DNA of 64,000 nucleotides from Ardenticatenales bacterium (GTDB lineage: Bacteria > Chloroflexota > Anaerolineae > Promineifilales > Promineifilaceae). Within the stretch, counting starts at the first letter, position 1, and the number at the start of each line of letters is the position of its first letter. The stretch is from positions 558,001-622,000 of the forward strand of contig JACKBL010000004.1 in NCBI GenBank assembly GCA_020634515.1. The letters run 5' to 3'. Under the pieces are notes generated by a model, which searched no databases, was not told the DNA's origin, and saw only the letters and a list, made by a program, of their open reading frames with translations. Both the position numbers and the translations under genes were made by a program. Positions 44,854 to 53,391 of this stretch are shown here, piece after piece.

Positions 44854-45363
44854 TCATGACAGAACCCGACGCCGCAAGACGGCCACTAGATGCGTCATCA
44901 GTTGGGCGTAGTCTTGATCCGCATCCACAATCACTGCCTCAGCGGCGGTCGGTTCTTCGAGTGTGGCAAATTGGCTGGGCAGCAGCGCAGCGGGCATGTA
45001 GTGTCCCTGGCGCACAGCCAGCCGCCGCTGCATCAGGGCCAGGTCGCCGCGCAGATAGACAAGGTAGACATCCGTGCACGCGCCGCGCAACCGTTGGCGG
45101 TAGGTCCGCTTCAGTGCGGAACAGGCCAGAACCGCCGGCTCCCCACGCGCCAGGTGGTCGGCGATGAGGGTGTGCAGGTGGTCCAACCAGGGCCAGCGGT
45201 CGTCGTCCGTGAGCGGCTGCCCGCGCCGCATTTTGTCCACGTTTGGCGGCGGGTGAAAATCATCGCCATCGTAGAACGGGATTTGCAATCGCCGTGCTAA
45301 AGCCTGCCCGACGGTTGTCTTGCCGCTGCCGGCAACGCCCATGATGATGATCACATAAGACAT
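44854..45363 (-). CDS. gntK: Gluconokinase
   Basis: 169 residues from the ATG at 45363: IIMGVAGSGKTTVGQALA (P-loop), then 'FYDGDDFHPPPNVDKMRRG' (gluconate-binding signature), LTDDDRWPWLDHL, ACSALKRTYRQRLR and 'GHYMPAALLPSQFATLEEP'. These are all hallmarks of GntK-type gluconate kinases, producing 6-phosphogluconate from gluconate and ATP. The length is normal. The longer ORF upstream reads through the repeat hairpins and is rejected. No transporter or gnd gene is adjacent. Confidence 0.96.
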   Translation of the reverse strand: MSYVIIIMGVAGSGKTTVGQALARRLQIPFYDGDDFHPPPNVDKMRRGQPLTDDDRWPWLDHLHTLIADHLARGEPAVLACSALKRTYRQRLRGACTDVYLVYLRGDLALMQRRLAVRQGHYMPAALLPSQFATLEEPTAAEAVIVDADQDYAQLMTHLVAVLRRRVLS

Positions 45364-45401
45364 AAGGAGACAACTTCTCTTGTTTAATTTCCGTTCCTTA
45401 G

Positions 45402-45434
45402 AGATTGGCTCATTCTCCAAGAATGAACCAATCT
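45402..45434. repeat. Inverted repeat AGATTGGCTCATTCT…AGAATGAACCAATCT
   Basis: 15-bp arms with one mismatch and a tiny loop, ending in the AGATTGG/CCAATCT core shared with 19490, 33370 and 45501. It lies in the 5' flank of gntK. Confidence 0.75.
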
Positions 45435-45500
45435 TGGCGGTTACGCCGTGAGTATAATTGAATTGATTGTATGCCATTTGTAACTATTCACGTCTCCGAG

Positions 45501-45559
45501 AGATTGGACCAATTTTGTAGACATCAATAAGATTCAACCAGAGCAAATTGGTCCAATCT
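45501..45559. repeat. Inverted repeat AGATTGGACCAATTT…AAATTGGTCCAATCT
   Basis: Perfect 15-bp arms separated by 29 nt, between the divergent gntK and M23-lipoprotein genes. Each arm is itself a near-palindrome of the GATTGGACCAATC family, so alternative foldings (a cruciform or two small hairpins) are possible. Could be an operator pair or an IS-like terminal repeat without an element. Confidence 0.8.
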
Positions 45560-45606
45560 GGGCAGATGACCTGTATAGTCACTGCCATTTTTAGTTCTGC
45601 GCTATT

Positions 45607-47466
45607 GTGACTACACGAATTTTTCTATTTCTTACACTCTTCTGGCTGATCGCGGCTGGCTGCGCTCGCGGCGCGGCCACGCCCCTGGCGGCGCGCGCCA
45701 CCGCCACCCCCACCCTCACGCCACCCGCAACACGCACCCCAACAGCCACGGCAATAGCCACGGCAATAGCCACCGCCACCCCCACGCCCACCCCCACACC
45801 CACCTTCACCCCGACGCCGACGGCAGTCGCCGCTTCCATCAGTGGTGACCCGCGCGCGGCGCAGGAGCAGCCGCCCACCCCCACCAACCTGGCCCCTTGC
45901 GGCGTCGTGGACCTGTTTGATTTCCCTATTGACCCGCCGGACGCCAGCCACGTGCGGGGCGGCGGGAGCGATTTCGGCGTGTGGCGCAGTCGCTATGACA
46001 AGTACCATGCCGGCGAGGATTGGCGCGGCCCCAGCAGCACAACCACGCTGGGCACACCGGTGTACAGCATCGGGCATGGGCTGGTGACGTATGCGCAACC
46101 GTTGGGTTGGGGGCGAGATCAGGGGGTGGTGATTGTGCGGCACACGCTTGCGGATGGCAGCCGAATTCTCTCGTTCTATGGGCATCTGGACCCGGACAGC
46201 GTGGTTCTCGCGCCGGGGACGTGCGTCGCGCGCGGGCAGCAGGTGGGCAACATCGGTCAGCCGCGCACCTCGCCCCATTTGCATTTTGAAATACGGGAGC
46301 AGTCGCCCTATGCGCCGCTCACGGGGTACTGGGCGGAAGACCCGACGCTGGCGGGTTGGAAGCCGCCTTCGCAGACGATCTGGAACCAGCGGATAGCGGC
46401 CGCGGTGGGGGTTACGTGGGCGCGGGTTTTCGCGGATGCCGGCATTCACCCCCTCACCCCCTTAAACGAAAACACCTTCCTCCTGCTTGCCGGCAACCAG
46501 CTACAATCGCTCAATCTGGCGGACGGCAGCATCCAACCCGCGCTGCCCGACCGGCGAAACGTCGTTGACGCCCTGCCCGCCGCCAATTCATCCATCCTCT
46601 ACGTCGCCGATCGGCTGGGCCGCCTGGACGCCGTGCGCCTGGAAGCAGCCGCGGACGGTCCCCTGGCCTTCACCTCTTTGTGGACCGCGCCACCTGCCGG
46701 CAACGGCGCGCCCCAACTCCTGCCGCTCCCCGGCGGGGGCGTCCTGCTGGCGCAGCGCGCTGATCTATTTGCCTATGATGCAGACGGCGTACGGCTGTGG
46801 CGGCAAAACGTAGATCGGGCCGTGCTGGATGGGGTGATGGTGGAAGAGGCATTGTACTTCACAACGGCGGGGGAGGATGGCGCACTGTGGCGGCTGCGCC
46901 CTGGGGGAACGCCGCAGGCGGTGGGCGACGTGGGCGGCTACCTGGCGGCAGCGGGGGCGCAACTCTGGTTGTATGCCGGCAACGGGCTTTATCGCCTGGA
47001 CGTGACGGCGGCGGCTGATGTGGTGCGCGTGATGAGCTTGCCGGCCGGAACGCCCGCGCGCGGCGGCATCATCCCCTTACCGGACGGCGGCGCGTTGGTG
47101 GCGCACACAGACCCCTACGACAGCCGCCTGATCGCCCTGGCGGCGGATGGCTCGCTCCGGTGGCAAACATCCGTGCGCGGCGTCAACGCCGGTCAGATGC
47201 GCCCGCTGCTGGTGGCCGGGCAGCCCTACCTGGCCGCCAGCAGCGGCGGCAGCCTCACGCTCTACGCCATCACGCCGCCAAGCGGGAGCGATTCCACGGC
47301 GGGTTTGCTGCGCCTTTTTGCCGGCAGCAGCCGCACCCCCATCCCCGCCGACACCTGGACCGTCCCCATCGGTCCCGACCACATCCTCCTGCACATCGGC
47401 GGCGGCAGCCTGGCCATCTTCGACCCCCAGGCCGCGCACGCCATTCTTGCCCTTCCTCCTCCATAA
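45607..47466 (+). CDS. M23 peptidase lipoprotein with C-terminal beta-propeller-like domain
   Basis: 619 residues starting at a GTG. A lipoprotein signal (FLFLTLFWLIAAGCARG) is followed by a Thr/Pro-rich linker. The M23 domain has 'YHAGEDWRG' (HxxxD), SFYGHLDPDS and HLHFEIRE (HxH), all zinc ligands intact. The C-terminal 300 residues contain repeated DG/DADG turns (LLAGNQLQSLNLADGS, LFAYDADGVRLWRQNV, LIALAADGSLRWQTSV), as in PQQ-like propellers. The protein is probably tethered outside the membrane and cleaves peptidoglycan, the propeller acting as a binding platform. It is a second, unrelated-architecture M23 enzyme beside that at 34.5 kb. Confidence 0.9.
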   Translation: MTTRIFLFLTLFWLIAAGCARGAATPLAARATATPTLTPPATRTPTATAIATAIATATPTPTPTPTFTPTPTAVAASISGDPRAAQEQPPTPTNLAPCGVVDLFDFPIDPPDASHVRGGGSDFGVWRSRYDKYHAGEDWRGPSSTTTLGTPVYSIGHGLVTYAQPLGWGRDQGVVIVRHTLADGSRILSFYGHLDPDSVVLAPGTCVARGQQVGNIGQPRTSPHLHFEIREQSPYAPLTGYWAEDPTLAGWKPPSQTIWNQRIAAAVGVTWARVFADAGIHPLTPLNENTFLLLAGNQLQSLNLADGSIQPALPDRRNVVDALPAANSSILYVADRLGRLDAVRLEAAADGPLAFTSLWTAPPAGNGAPQLLPLPGGGVLLAQRADLFAYDADGVRLWRQNVDRAVLDGVMVEEALYFTTAGEDGALWRLRPGGTPQAVGDVGGYLAAAGAQLWLYAGNGLYRLDVTAAADVVRVMSLPAGTPARGGIIPLPDGGALVAHTDPYDSRLIALAADGSLRWQTSVRGVNAGQMRPLLVAGQPYLAASSGGSLTLYAITPPSGSDSTAGLLRLFAGSSRTPIPADTWTVPIGPDHILLHIGGGSLAIFDPQAAHAILALPPP

Positions 47467-47897
47467 TCGCCAGATTGCCTTTTGTCCTTTAAGAAAAGAG
47501 TGGCGTAACCGCCTCCCTGACAAGACCTATAAACAAATCGACAAAACGGCTTGCATGAGTACAGAGGTTACAGTATTATCGCAATTGGTCGCGCTACAGG
47601 AGAAAACGGCGCAAGAACCATTTCCCTGGAGTCCTTTAACAACAATCCGTCACTCGTTGTTCCCCCAAATCCATACCCACCACCACGCGGGCATGCCGCG
47701 TCGGGCTTGTGGAAATTTCGTTGATGTAGCAGATGACAACACGCAGACGGGACGCTGTGCGCCAGCCGCGCTGCTGGTCGTCGCACAGGTTTACTGTTGC
47801 TGAAGGCACGGTTGGCGACCGGAAACTCCTTTTCCGCACGTTCGCCCGTGGGCGAACAATCGCTCAGTTGGTTTCCACACCAAGGAGGAAGAAGTAA
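47467..47897. promoter_or_regulatory. Long leader of the phnD-like gene
   Basis: 431 nt without a gene. Near its 3' end GTTCGCCC/GGGCGAAC (47840-47847 with 47850-47857) forms a stable 8-bp hairpin, flanked by GGAAAC (47821) and GGTTTCC (about 47871) that can pair around it. A structured leader or attenuator for the importer operon is possible. I recognise no known riboswitch. Confidence 0.4.
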
Positions 47898-48797
47898 ATG
47901 AACAAGAAAGTGACCCTCGTTGTCCTGGCCCTTCTCAGTCTGGCGCTGTTTGCCCTTGTGGGCTGCGGCGGACAGGAAAAATTGGGTACGGCAGACAACC
48001 CCATTATTATGTCGTTTGTGCCTTCGGGCGATACGCAGCAGATTATTGCCAGCGGCAATGAACTGGCGCAGTTGGTTGCGGACAAGACAGGTCTGGTAAT
48101 CAACGCCAACGTCGGCACGGATTTTGCGGCGGTGCGTGAGGCGATGGGCGCGGGACAGGCGCACATCGGCTGGCTGAACACCTTCAACTACGTGCTGGCG
48201 CATGAGAAGTACGGCGTGGATGTGGCTCTGGTGACACAGCGTTTTGGCTCCACCACCTACACAGGCCAGATCATTGTGCGCGCGGACAGCGGCATCGCTT
48301 CGCTGGCGGACCTGAAGGGCAAGGTGATGTGCTGGGTAGACCCCAACTCCACCTCCGGCTACATCATCCCGCGCATTCTGTTGCAAGCGAATGGCATTAA
48401 TCCGGATACGGATTTCAGCCAGACGATTGAAGCCGGCTCCCACAACAACGTGGTGACGCAGGTTTACAATGGCGACTGCGACGCCGGCGCGACGTTCGTG
48501 GATGCGCGCAGTTCGGTGGAAGCGGACCTGCCGGATGTGAAGGAGAAGGTGGTGGTGCTGGCGACGACGGCGGACATCCCCAACGACAGCGTCTCCTTTA
48601 TCAAGGATTTCCCGGCGGACACCCGGGATCAGGTGGTGATCGCGCTGCTGGAAATTGCTGACACGGATCAAGGCAAAGAAGTCCTCAACAACCTCTACTC
48701 CATTGAAGCCCTGCAAGCCGCGGACGACAGCTTCTACGATGCTTTCCGCGCCGACCTGAGCAAAGCAGGCATCAACATCGAAGACCTGGCGAAATAA
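47898..48797 (+). CDS. phnD: Phosphate/phosphonate-type ABC substrate-binding lipoprotein (PhnD-like)
   Basis: 299 residues with a lipobox (ALFALVGCGG) and a PhnD/PtxB-type periplasmic-binding fold: 'IIMSFVPSGDTQQIIASGNE', GWLNTFNYVLAHE, 'DLKGKVMCWVDPNSTSGYII' (ligand-loop 'd..StSG') and 'DAGATFVDAR'. Family members bind phosphonates, phosphite or related oxyanions. The ligand cannot be fixed from sequence. Start ATG has GGAGGAAGAAGTAA upstream. It is followed by a strong hairpin (probably reducing downstream expression) and then phnC and phnE homologues, forming an importer cluster. Confidence 0.88.
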   Translation: MNKKVTLVVLALLSLALFALVGCGGQEKLGTADNPIIMSFVPSGDTQQIIASGNELAQLVADKTGLVINANVGTDFAAVREAMGAGQAHIGWLNTFNYVLAHEKYGVDVALVTQRFGSTTYTGQIIVRADSGIASLADLKGKVMCWVDPNSTSGYIIPRILLQANGINPDTDFSQTIEAGSHNNVVTQVYNGDCDAGATFVDARSSVEADLPDVKEKVVVLATTADIPNDSVSFIKDFPADTRDQVVIALLEIADTDQGKEVLNNLYSIEALQAADDSFYDAFRADLSKAGINIEDLAK

Positions 48798-48810
48798 CTA
48801 ATCTGACCCC

Positions 48811-48850
48811 AAAAGGGAGAGAGGCATCCCCAAAACCTCTCTCCCTTTTT
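48811..48850 (+). terminator. Hairpin with T-run between phnD and phnC
   Basis: AAAAGGGAGAGAGG and CCTCTCTCCCTTTT with TTTTTC after it make a 14-bp intrinsic terminator. Being inside the importer cluster, it likely works as a partial terminator so that the binding protein is made in excess over the ATPase and permease. Confidence 0.88.
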
Positions 48851-48923
48851 CTTTTGCGCGTACCACCGCGGCGCGACGCGATTCTCCCGCGCCTCGCACC
48901 GGAAAGCTCCCCGGAGGTTCACC

Positions 48924-49697
48924 TTGCTGCGTGTAGAAAACCTGACCAAAGTATTTCCCGACGGCACCGTCGCCCTGAAAGACGTCAGTTTTGAGGTGCA
49001 AGATGGGGAATTCCTCACTGTCATTGGCCTGTCCGGGTCGGGAAAGTCCACCCTGCTCCGCTGCATCAACCGCCTCATCGACCCCACCGAAGGGCGCGTC
49101 CTCTGGAATGACGTGGACGTGACCGCCGCCAATGGCAAAGAACTGCGCCACATTCGCCGCCAGATCGGCATGATCTTCCAGCAGTTCAACCTCGTCAAGC
49201 GTAGCAGTGTCCTCACCAACGTCCTTTCCGGGCGGCTGGGATACGCCCACCCCTGGCTCAGCCTGCTGCACCAATTTTCTACCGAGGACCACAAACGGGC
49301 GCTGGCGGCGCTGGAGCGCGTGGGCATCCCCGACAAGGCGGACAACCGCGCCGACCAGCTTTCCGGGGGACAGCAGCAGCGCGTGGCGATTGCCCGCGCC
49401 CTGATGCAGGAGCCGCGCCTGATGCTGGCGGACGAGCCGGTTGCCAGCCTGGACCCGGTGCTGGCGCATTCGATTTTACAATACCTGGAACTGCTCAACC
49501 GTCAGGATGGCATCACCGTCATTTGCAGTCTGCACTTCCTTGACCTGGTACACCGCTACGCCACCCGCGTTATTGGCCTGAAGGCGGGAGAACTCGTTTT
49601 TGATGGCGTGCCGGCAGAATTGACGCGGCAACGGTTCAAGGAAGTGTACGGGGAAGAGGCGGAAATGGTCACCGTTGGCGGGCAGGCGACTTCTTGA
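48924..49697 (+). CDS. phnC: Phosphonate-type ABC transporter ATP-binding protein (PhnC-like)
   Basis: 257 residues starting at TTG, with GGAGG 7 nt upstream. It has a complete ABC ATPase: Walker A GLSGSGKSTLLRC, Q-loop FQQFNLV, signature LSGGQQQRVAIARAL, Walker B LMLADEPVASLD and H-loop 'CSLHFLDL'. 'RSSVLTNVLSGRLGYAHPW' is specific to PhnC-like subunits. It energises uptake with the downstream permease, 37 nt away. Confidence 0.93.
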   Translation: MLRVENLTKVFPDGTVALKDVSFEVQDGEFLTVIGLSGSGKSTLLRCINRLIDPTEGRVLWNDVDVTAANGKELRHIRRQIGMIFQQFNLVKRSSVLTNVLSGRLGYAHPWLSLLHQFSTEDHKRALAALERVGIPDKADNRADQLSGGQQQRVAIARALMQEPRLMLADEPVASLDPVLAHSILQYLELLNRQDGITVICSLHFLDLVHRYATRVIGLKAGELVFDGVPAELTRQRFKEVYGEEAEMVTVGGQATS

Positions 49698-49734
49698 TGG
49701 GGTAACGGGACGAGGGGCAGCCAGGTGAGGAATC

Positions 49735-52320
49735 TTGACGCAATCATCGAAGCATAACGGACGTGGTTCGCGGCAGGCGCACGGGCAAAACTGGGCCTTT
49801 TCCCTGATTATTCCCGGCAGCGGCCAGATCGCCCTGGGGCAGCGGGAGCGCGGCGTGGGCCTACTCCTGATCGTTGCCGTGCTGGGCGGCCTTGTTTTGT
49901 GGCAGGGCACAACGGCCCTGCTGGCGCCACTGGCCGCGATCTGGCTGTGGACGGCGTGGGATGCGTGGCAGTTAACGCGCGGCAAACAGCCAGGGCTGGG
50001 CACGCCTTTCCTGTTAGGGGCGCTGATCGTCTATGGGGTAGGCGTGAGCGTGACGGAGGTGCGCCCGGCGCGGCTGGCCAGCGGTTGGCCGTCGATGCTG
50101 CCCTACCTGAAGGCGCTGACGCGGCCTGAGTTGATGACCTACCCCACCAACGACGTGGTGGGGCAGATGCCGATCCTGGTTCCCTGTGTGGAGCCGTTGC
50201 CGCCGCCTTCCCGCGAAGCGACGGTGACGCCGCACCTGGCGCTCAACGCGCCCTGCGCCGCCGTGGGGGAGACGGTGGAGATCAGCGGGTCGGGGTTTTT
50301 GCCTGATTTTAGCGGGGAGTTGTGGTGGATTAGCCCGATTGGGGACCCGCAGCGGGTGTTGGAGAGTGGACAGCAGGCGACGTTTGTGACGGATAGTGCC
50401 GGCAATTTCACCACCCGCGTCATCGTCCCCCTTGCCGTCCCCGTCACCAACCAACCCGGCCCCGGCGAAACCCAAACCCACGTCATCCGCGCCGAACAGC
50501 ACCAACCTTACGGCTCCCTCCAACCCACGCAAACCCTCAGCCTCGTCCTCGACAAGATCGGCGAAACCATCGCCCTCGCTTTCATGGCCACCGTCCTTGG
50601 CGTCATCTTCGCCGTGCCCGTCAGCTTCCTGGCCGCGCGCAACCTGATGTCCGGCAATCCCGTCACCCGCGTCATCTACACCATCACCCGCACCATCCTC
50701 AACGTCATTCGCTCCATCGAAACCCTCATGTGGGCCATTATTTTTGCCGTGTGGGTGGGATTGGGGCCATTTGGGGGCACACTCGCCTTGTGGCTGCACA
50801 CCGTCGCTGCTTTGGGCAAACTCTACTCGGAAGCCATTGAGAGCATCGACCCCGGCCCCATCGAAGCGGCGCGGGCCACGGGCGCAACCATGCCCCAGGT
50901 GGTCGTCTACGCCGTGCTGCCGCAAATTTTGCCCACCTTCACCTCCTTCACCCTCTACCGCTGGGACATCAACGTGCGCATGTCCACCGTCATCGGCCTG
51001 GTGAGCGACGCCGGGTTGGGCTTCCTCGTCATCCAATGGATTCGTCTGAATCGCTTCTCGGCCATGGCCACGGCCATCATCGCCATTGTGCTGGTCGTGG
51101 CGATTCTGGACGCCGTTTCCAGTTGGCTGCGGCAGCGCATTCTGGAAGGCACGCCGGTGGCGCGGCGCGCCAGCCCGACCAGGCGCCTGATCACGCGCCT
51201 GGTGGGGGTGACCATTTTCGTGTTCGTTTTTGCCTGGTCGTGGCAGGTGGCGCAAATTGATCCTGTGGAACTGGTGCGCGGCGCACCGGATGGGCTGCGG
51301 CTTCTGCGCGCCTTTGCCATCCCGGACGTGGCGACGCGCCCCACGGAGGAGCATAAGGTGAGCGTGCCACTACCCGTGCCGTGCGGCGCGGGGGAGAGTG
51401 CGCCCTCGGCCTTTAGCGGGGCGCGGGTTTCGCTTTCCCGCTCGTGCGGCAATGTGGGAGATCCGCTGGTGATTTCGGCGCATGAATTGCCGGCAAACAC
51501 CGATGTCTCCGTGCGTTGGGCTTTATCCGATGACGCCTTTTTGCGCGTGCAGGCCAACTGCTGCACCACCGACAGCACAGGCAGCCTGCGTCTGGAAACC
51601 CGCATTAGCCCACTCATGGAAGTGAACGCCGACGAGGGGCGGGCGGAAGCGGGCCAGGTGGAAGTGATCTGGAAGGAAGTGATTGGCGGGCCACAGCCCA
51701 GCGAGGCGCTAAAAACGGTCCTCAATCTGGCCCTGGTAACGCTCCTCATGGCCCTGCTGGCGACCACACTCGGTTCCGTCTTTGCCATCCCCCTCAGTTT
51801 CTTTGCCGCCCGCAACATCACCGGGCGCAGCCCCTTGGGGCGCTCTGTCTACAACCTGTTCCGCACCGGCTTCAACCTCTTCCGCTCCGTGGAGCCGATG
51901 ATCCTGGTGCTGATCTGCGCCGCTTGGGTGGGCGCAGGCCCCTTCGCCGGCGTGTTGGCCTTGATGCTGAACAATATCCCCAACCTGGGCAAGCTGTTCT
52001 CGGAAACCATCGAGGAAATCGACAGTGGCCCCGTGGACGCGATCACGGCCACGGGCGCAAACAGGCTGCAAACGCTTGTTTTCGCCATTGTGCCCCAACT
52101 CGTGCCCAAATTCCTGGCGTTCATCCTATACCAGTGGGACATCAACATCCGCATGTCCACGGTGATCGGCTTCGTCGGCGGCGGCGGCATCGGCCAGCAG
52201 TTCCGCCTCTGGGTGGGGCTGAATCAGTACGCGGCAGCGGGCACGGCTACCTGGGCTATCGTGATCATGGTGTGGAGCATGGACTACCTCAGCGCCCGCG
52301 CCCGCGAGCGGCTGACGTAG
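49735..52320 (+). CDS. phnE: Double PhnE-type permease fusion with two extracytoplasmic inserts
   Basis: 861 residues from a TTG start (GTGAGG upstream). Two PhnE-like membrane domains lie in one chain. The first (about 270-470) has the 'EAIESIDPGPIEAARATGAT' EAA loop and 'FTLYRWDINVRMSTVIGLVS'. The second (about 650-855) has 'ETIEEIDSGPVDAITATGAN' and 'FILYQWDINIRMSTVIGFVG'. A short hydrophobic N-terminal region precedes the first domain. Each permease half is preceded by an extracytoplasmic Ig-like insert, one with SGSGFLPDFSGELWW, the other with 'SCGNVGDPLVISAHELPANT' and a Cys pair. ABC permeases normally dimerise, so the fusion replaces a homodimer. The inserts are unusual and could dock the binding protein. 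Confidence 0.9.
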   Translation: MTQSSKHNGRGSRQAHGQNWAFSLIIPGSGQIALGQRERGVGLLLIVAVLGGLVLWQGTTALLAPLAAIWLWTAWDAWQLTRGKQPGLGTPFLLGALIVYGVGVSVTEVRPARLASGWPSMLPYLKALTRPELMTYPTNDVVGQMPILVPCVEPLPPPSREATVTPHLALNAPCAAVGETVEISGSGFLPDFSGELWWISPIGDPQRVLESGQQATFVTDSAGNFTTRVIVPLAVPVTNQPGPGETQTHVIRAEQHQPYGSLQPTQTLSLVLDKIGETIALAFMATVLGVIFAVPVSFLAARNLMSGNPVTRVIYTITRTILNVIRSIETLMWAIIFAVWVGLGPFGGTLALWLHTVAALGKLYSEAIESIDPGPIEAARATGATMPQVVVYAVLPQILPTFTSFTLYRWDINVRMSTVIGLVSDAGLGFLVIQWIRLNRFSAMATAIIAIVLVVAILDAVSSWLRQRILEGTPVARRASPTRRLITRLVGVTIFVFVFAWSWQVAQIDPVELVRGAPDGLRLLRAFAIPDVATRPTEEHKVSVPLPVPCGAGESAPSAFSGARVSLSRSCGNVGDPLVISAHELPANTDVSVRWALSDDAFLRVQANCCTTDSTGSLRLETRISPLMEVNADEGRAEAGQVEVIWKEVIGGPQPSEALKTVLNLALVTLLMALLATTLGSVFAIPLSFFAARNITGRSPLGRSVYNLFRTGFNLFRSVEPMILVLICAAWVGAGPFAGVLALMLNNIPNLGKLFSETIEEIDSGPVDAITATGANRLQTLVFAIVPQLVPKFLAFILYQWDINIRMSTVIGFVGGGGIGQQFRLWVGLNQYAAAGTATWAIVIMVWSMDYLSARARERLT

Positions 52321-52358
52321 AAAAAGGGGGGGACGCGGACGTGCGCGAAAAACGCGGA

Positions 52359-52970
52359 TTATTGTCCTCGTCCCTCACACGCCAGCCAGTAGTCGCATAG
52401 GCGGCGCGCCAGGTCGGGGGATGGGGTCGCGCTGCTATCCAGGGCCAGGTGGGGGAGCCGCGGCGGTTCAAACTGTTCACGCAATAATTGATAGACGCGC
52501 CAGCCGGCGTCGGAGCGGTCTTCCGCGCGGCGCGCGCCGTTGTGGCGCGCCAGCAGCCGTTGGCGGGTGGCCTCTTCGCTGGCGCTGACGTGGCAGATGG
52601 CGACGGCGGCTCCGCACTGTGCGGCCACCTCCAGCAGGGCGTGGCGGCGGGCGCGCAGGTGGTTGGTGGCGTCAAAGACGACGCGCTGACCACGACGCAG
52701 GCGACGGGCGATGAGGGCGTGGCAGAGCGCGTAGATGGCGTCTTTTTCCGATTGGGCGTATTGGGGGTGGGAAAGTCGTTGGGCGCGCACGTCGTCGCTG
52801 CGCACGACGATGCAGGGGAGGAGGGATTGCACGTGGTTGATGAGGTGGGATTTGCCGGCACCGGGTAGCCCAATCATCATCAACAAGGAGCCACCCGCGC
52901 GGGCGAAAATGCCGGCAGGCATCCTCCCATCCGCTTCCTGCAACCATTGTTCCATCTCGCGTTCATTCAT
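52359..52970 (-). CDS. P-loop (AAA_33-type) kinase-like protein
   Basis: 203 residues with MMIGLPGAGKSHLINHV (Walker A, residues about 31-42), 'VVRSDDVRAQRL' and 'RGQRVVFDATNHLRARRHAL' followed by a lid-like Arg-rich segment ('ATRQRLLARHNGARRAEDRS'). This is the pattern of AAA_33 kinases (polynucleotide-kinase or zeta-toxin-like small-molecule kinases). The substrate is unknown. Convergent to the permease gene, with only 38 nt between stop codons. Confidence 0.82.
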   Translation of the reverse strand: MNEREMEQWLQEADGRMPAGIFARAGGSLLMMIGLPGAGKSHLINHVQSLLPCIVVRSDDVRAQRLSHPQYAQSEKDAIYALCHALIARRLRRGQRVVFDATNHLRARRHALLEVAAQCGAAVAICHVSASEEATRQRLLARHNGARRAEDRSDAGWRVYQLLREQFEPPRLPHLALDSSATPSPDLARRLCDYWLACEGRGQ

Positions 52971-53086
52971 CCGTTTTCTTCTGCGTTAGCGATAAGCCAC
53001 TCTGAATTGGGAGCGTTTTGGGGAAAAATGCCGGCATTCACCCACCAAACTCTCCAGGACCTCTATCCTATCCCAAAAGCAGGTTC

Positions 53087-53391
53087 TAGTACATATCTCC
53101 CCCTCTAAAATGCAATCTGTTTTACATATTCTTAGTGGTGCAGTGAGTATCCTTCGAGTAGTTTGGGATGCAGTCAAACCGGACTGAAGTGGAGCCCGGG
53201 GAATCCCACCAGATGCCCCGACAAGTGATTTGGAAAACATTTCCCCATTCATGACTTAATGGGAATACTAAGAAACGTTATCTATATTCTTAGATAATAA
53301 CCTTAGTAGCGAACCAAAAACAACCTCCTTTTGGTAGACAGCCCCTATTTTCCAGTCTGTCAAGTACTCATTTCACTACTAGGTCCTGAAC
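53087..53391 (+). promoter_or_regulatory. Structured leader of the giant surface protein, conserved with the next paralogue
   Basis: TAGTACATATCTCCCCCT (53088-53105) followed by CTGTTTTACA (about 53117-53126) resembles TAGTACACATTTCCCCCT and CAGTTTACA at 63526-63565, before the second paralogue. Both leaders then contain a hairpin with AAACCGGA in the loop and 3' arm (CAGTCAAACCGGACTG at 53171-53186; CTCCTGTAAACCGGAG at 63615-63630). A larger fold with GGGAT/ATCCC arms is possible here. Shared position and motif suggest a common regulatory RNA element. Confidence 0.6.
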
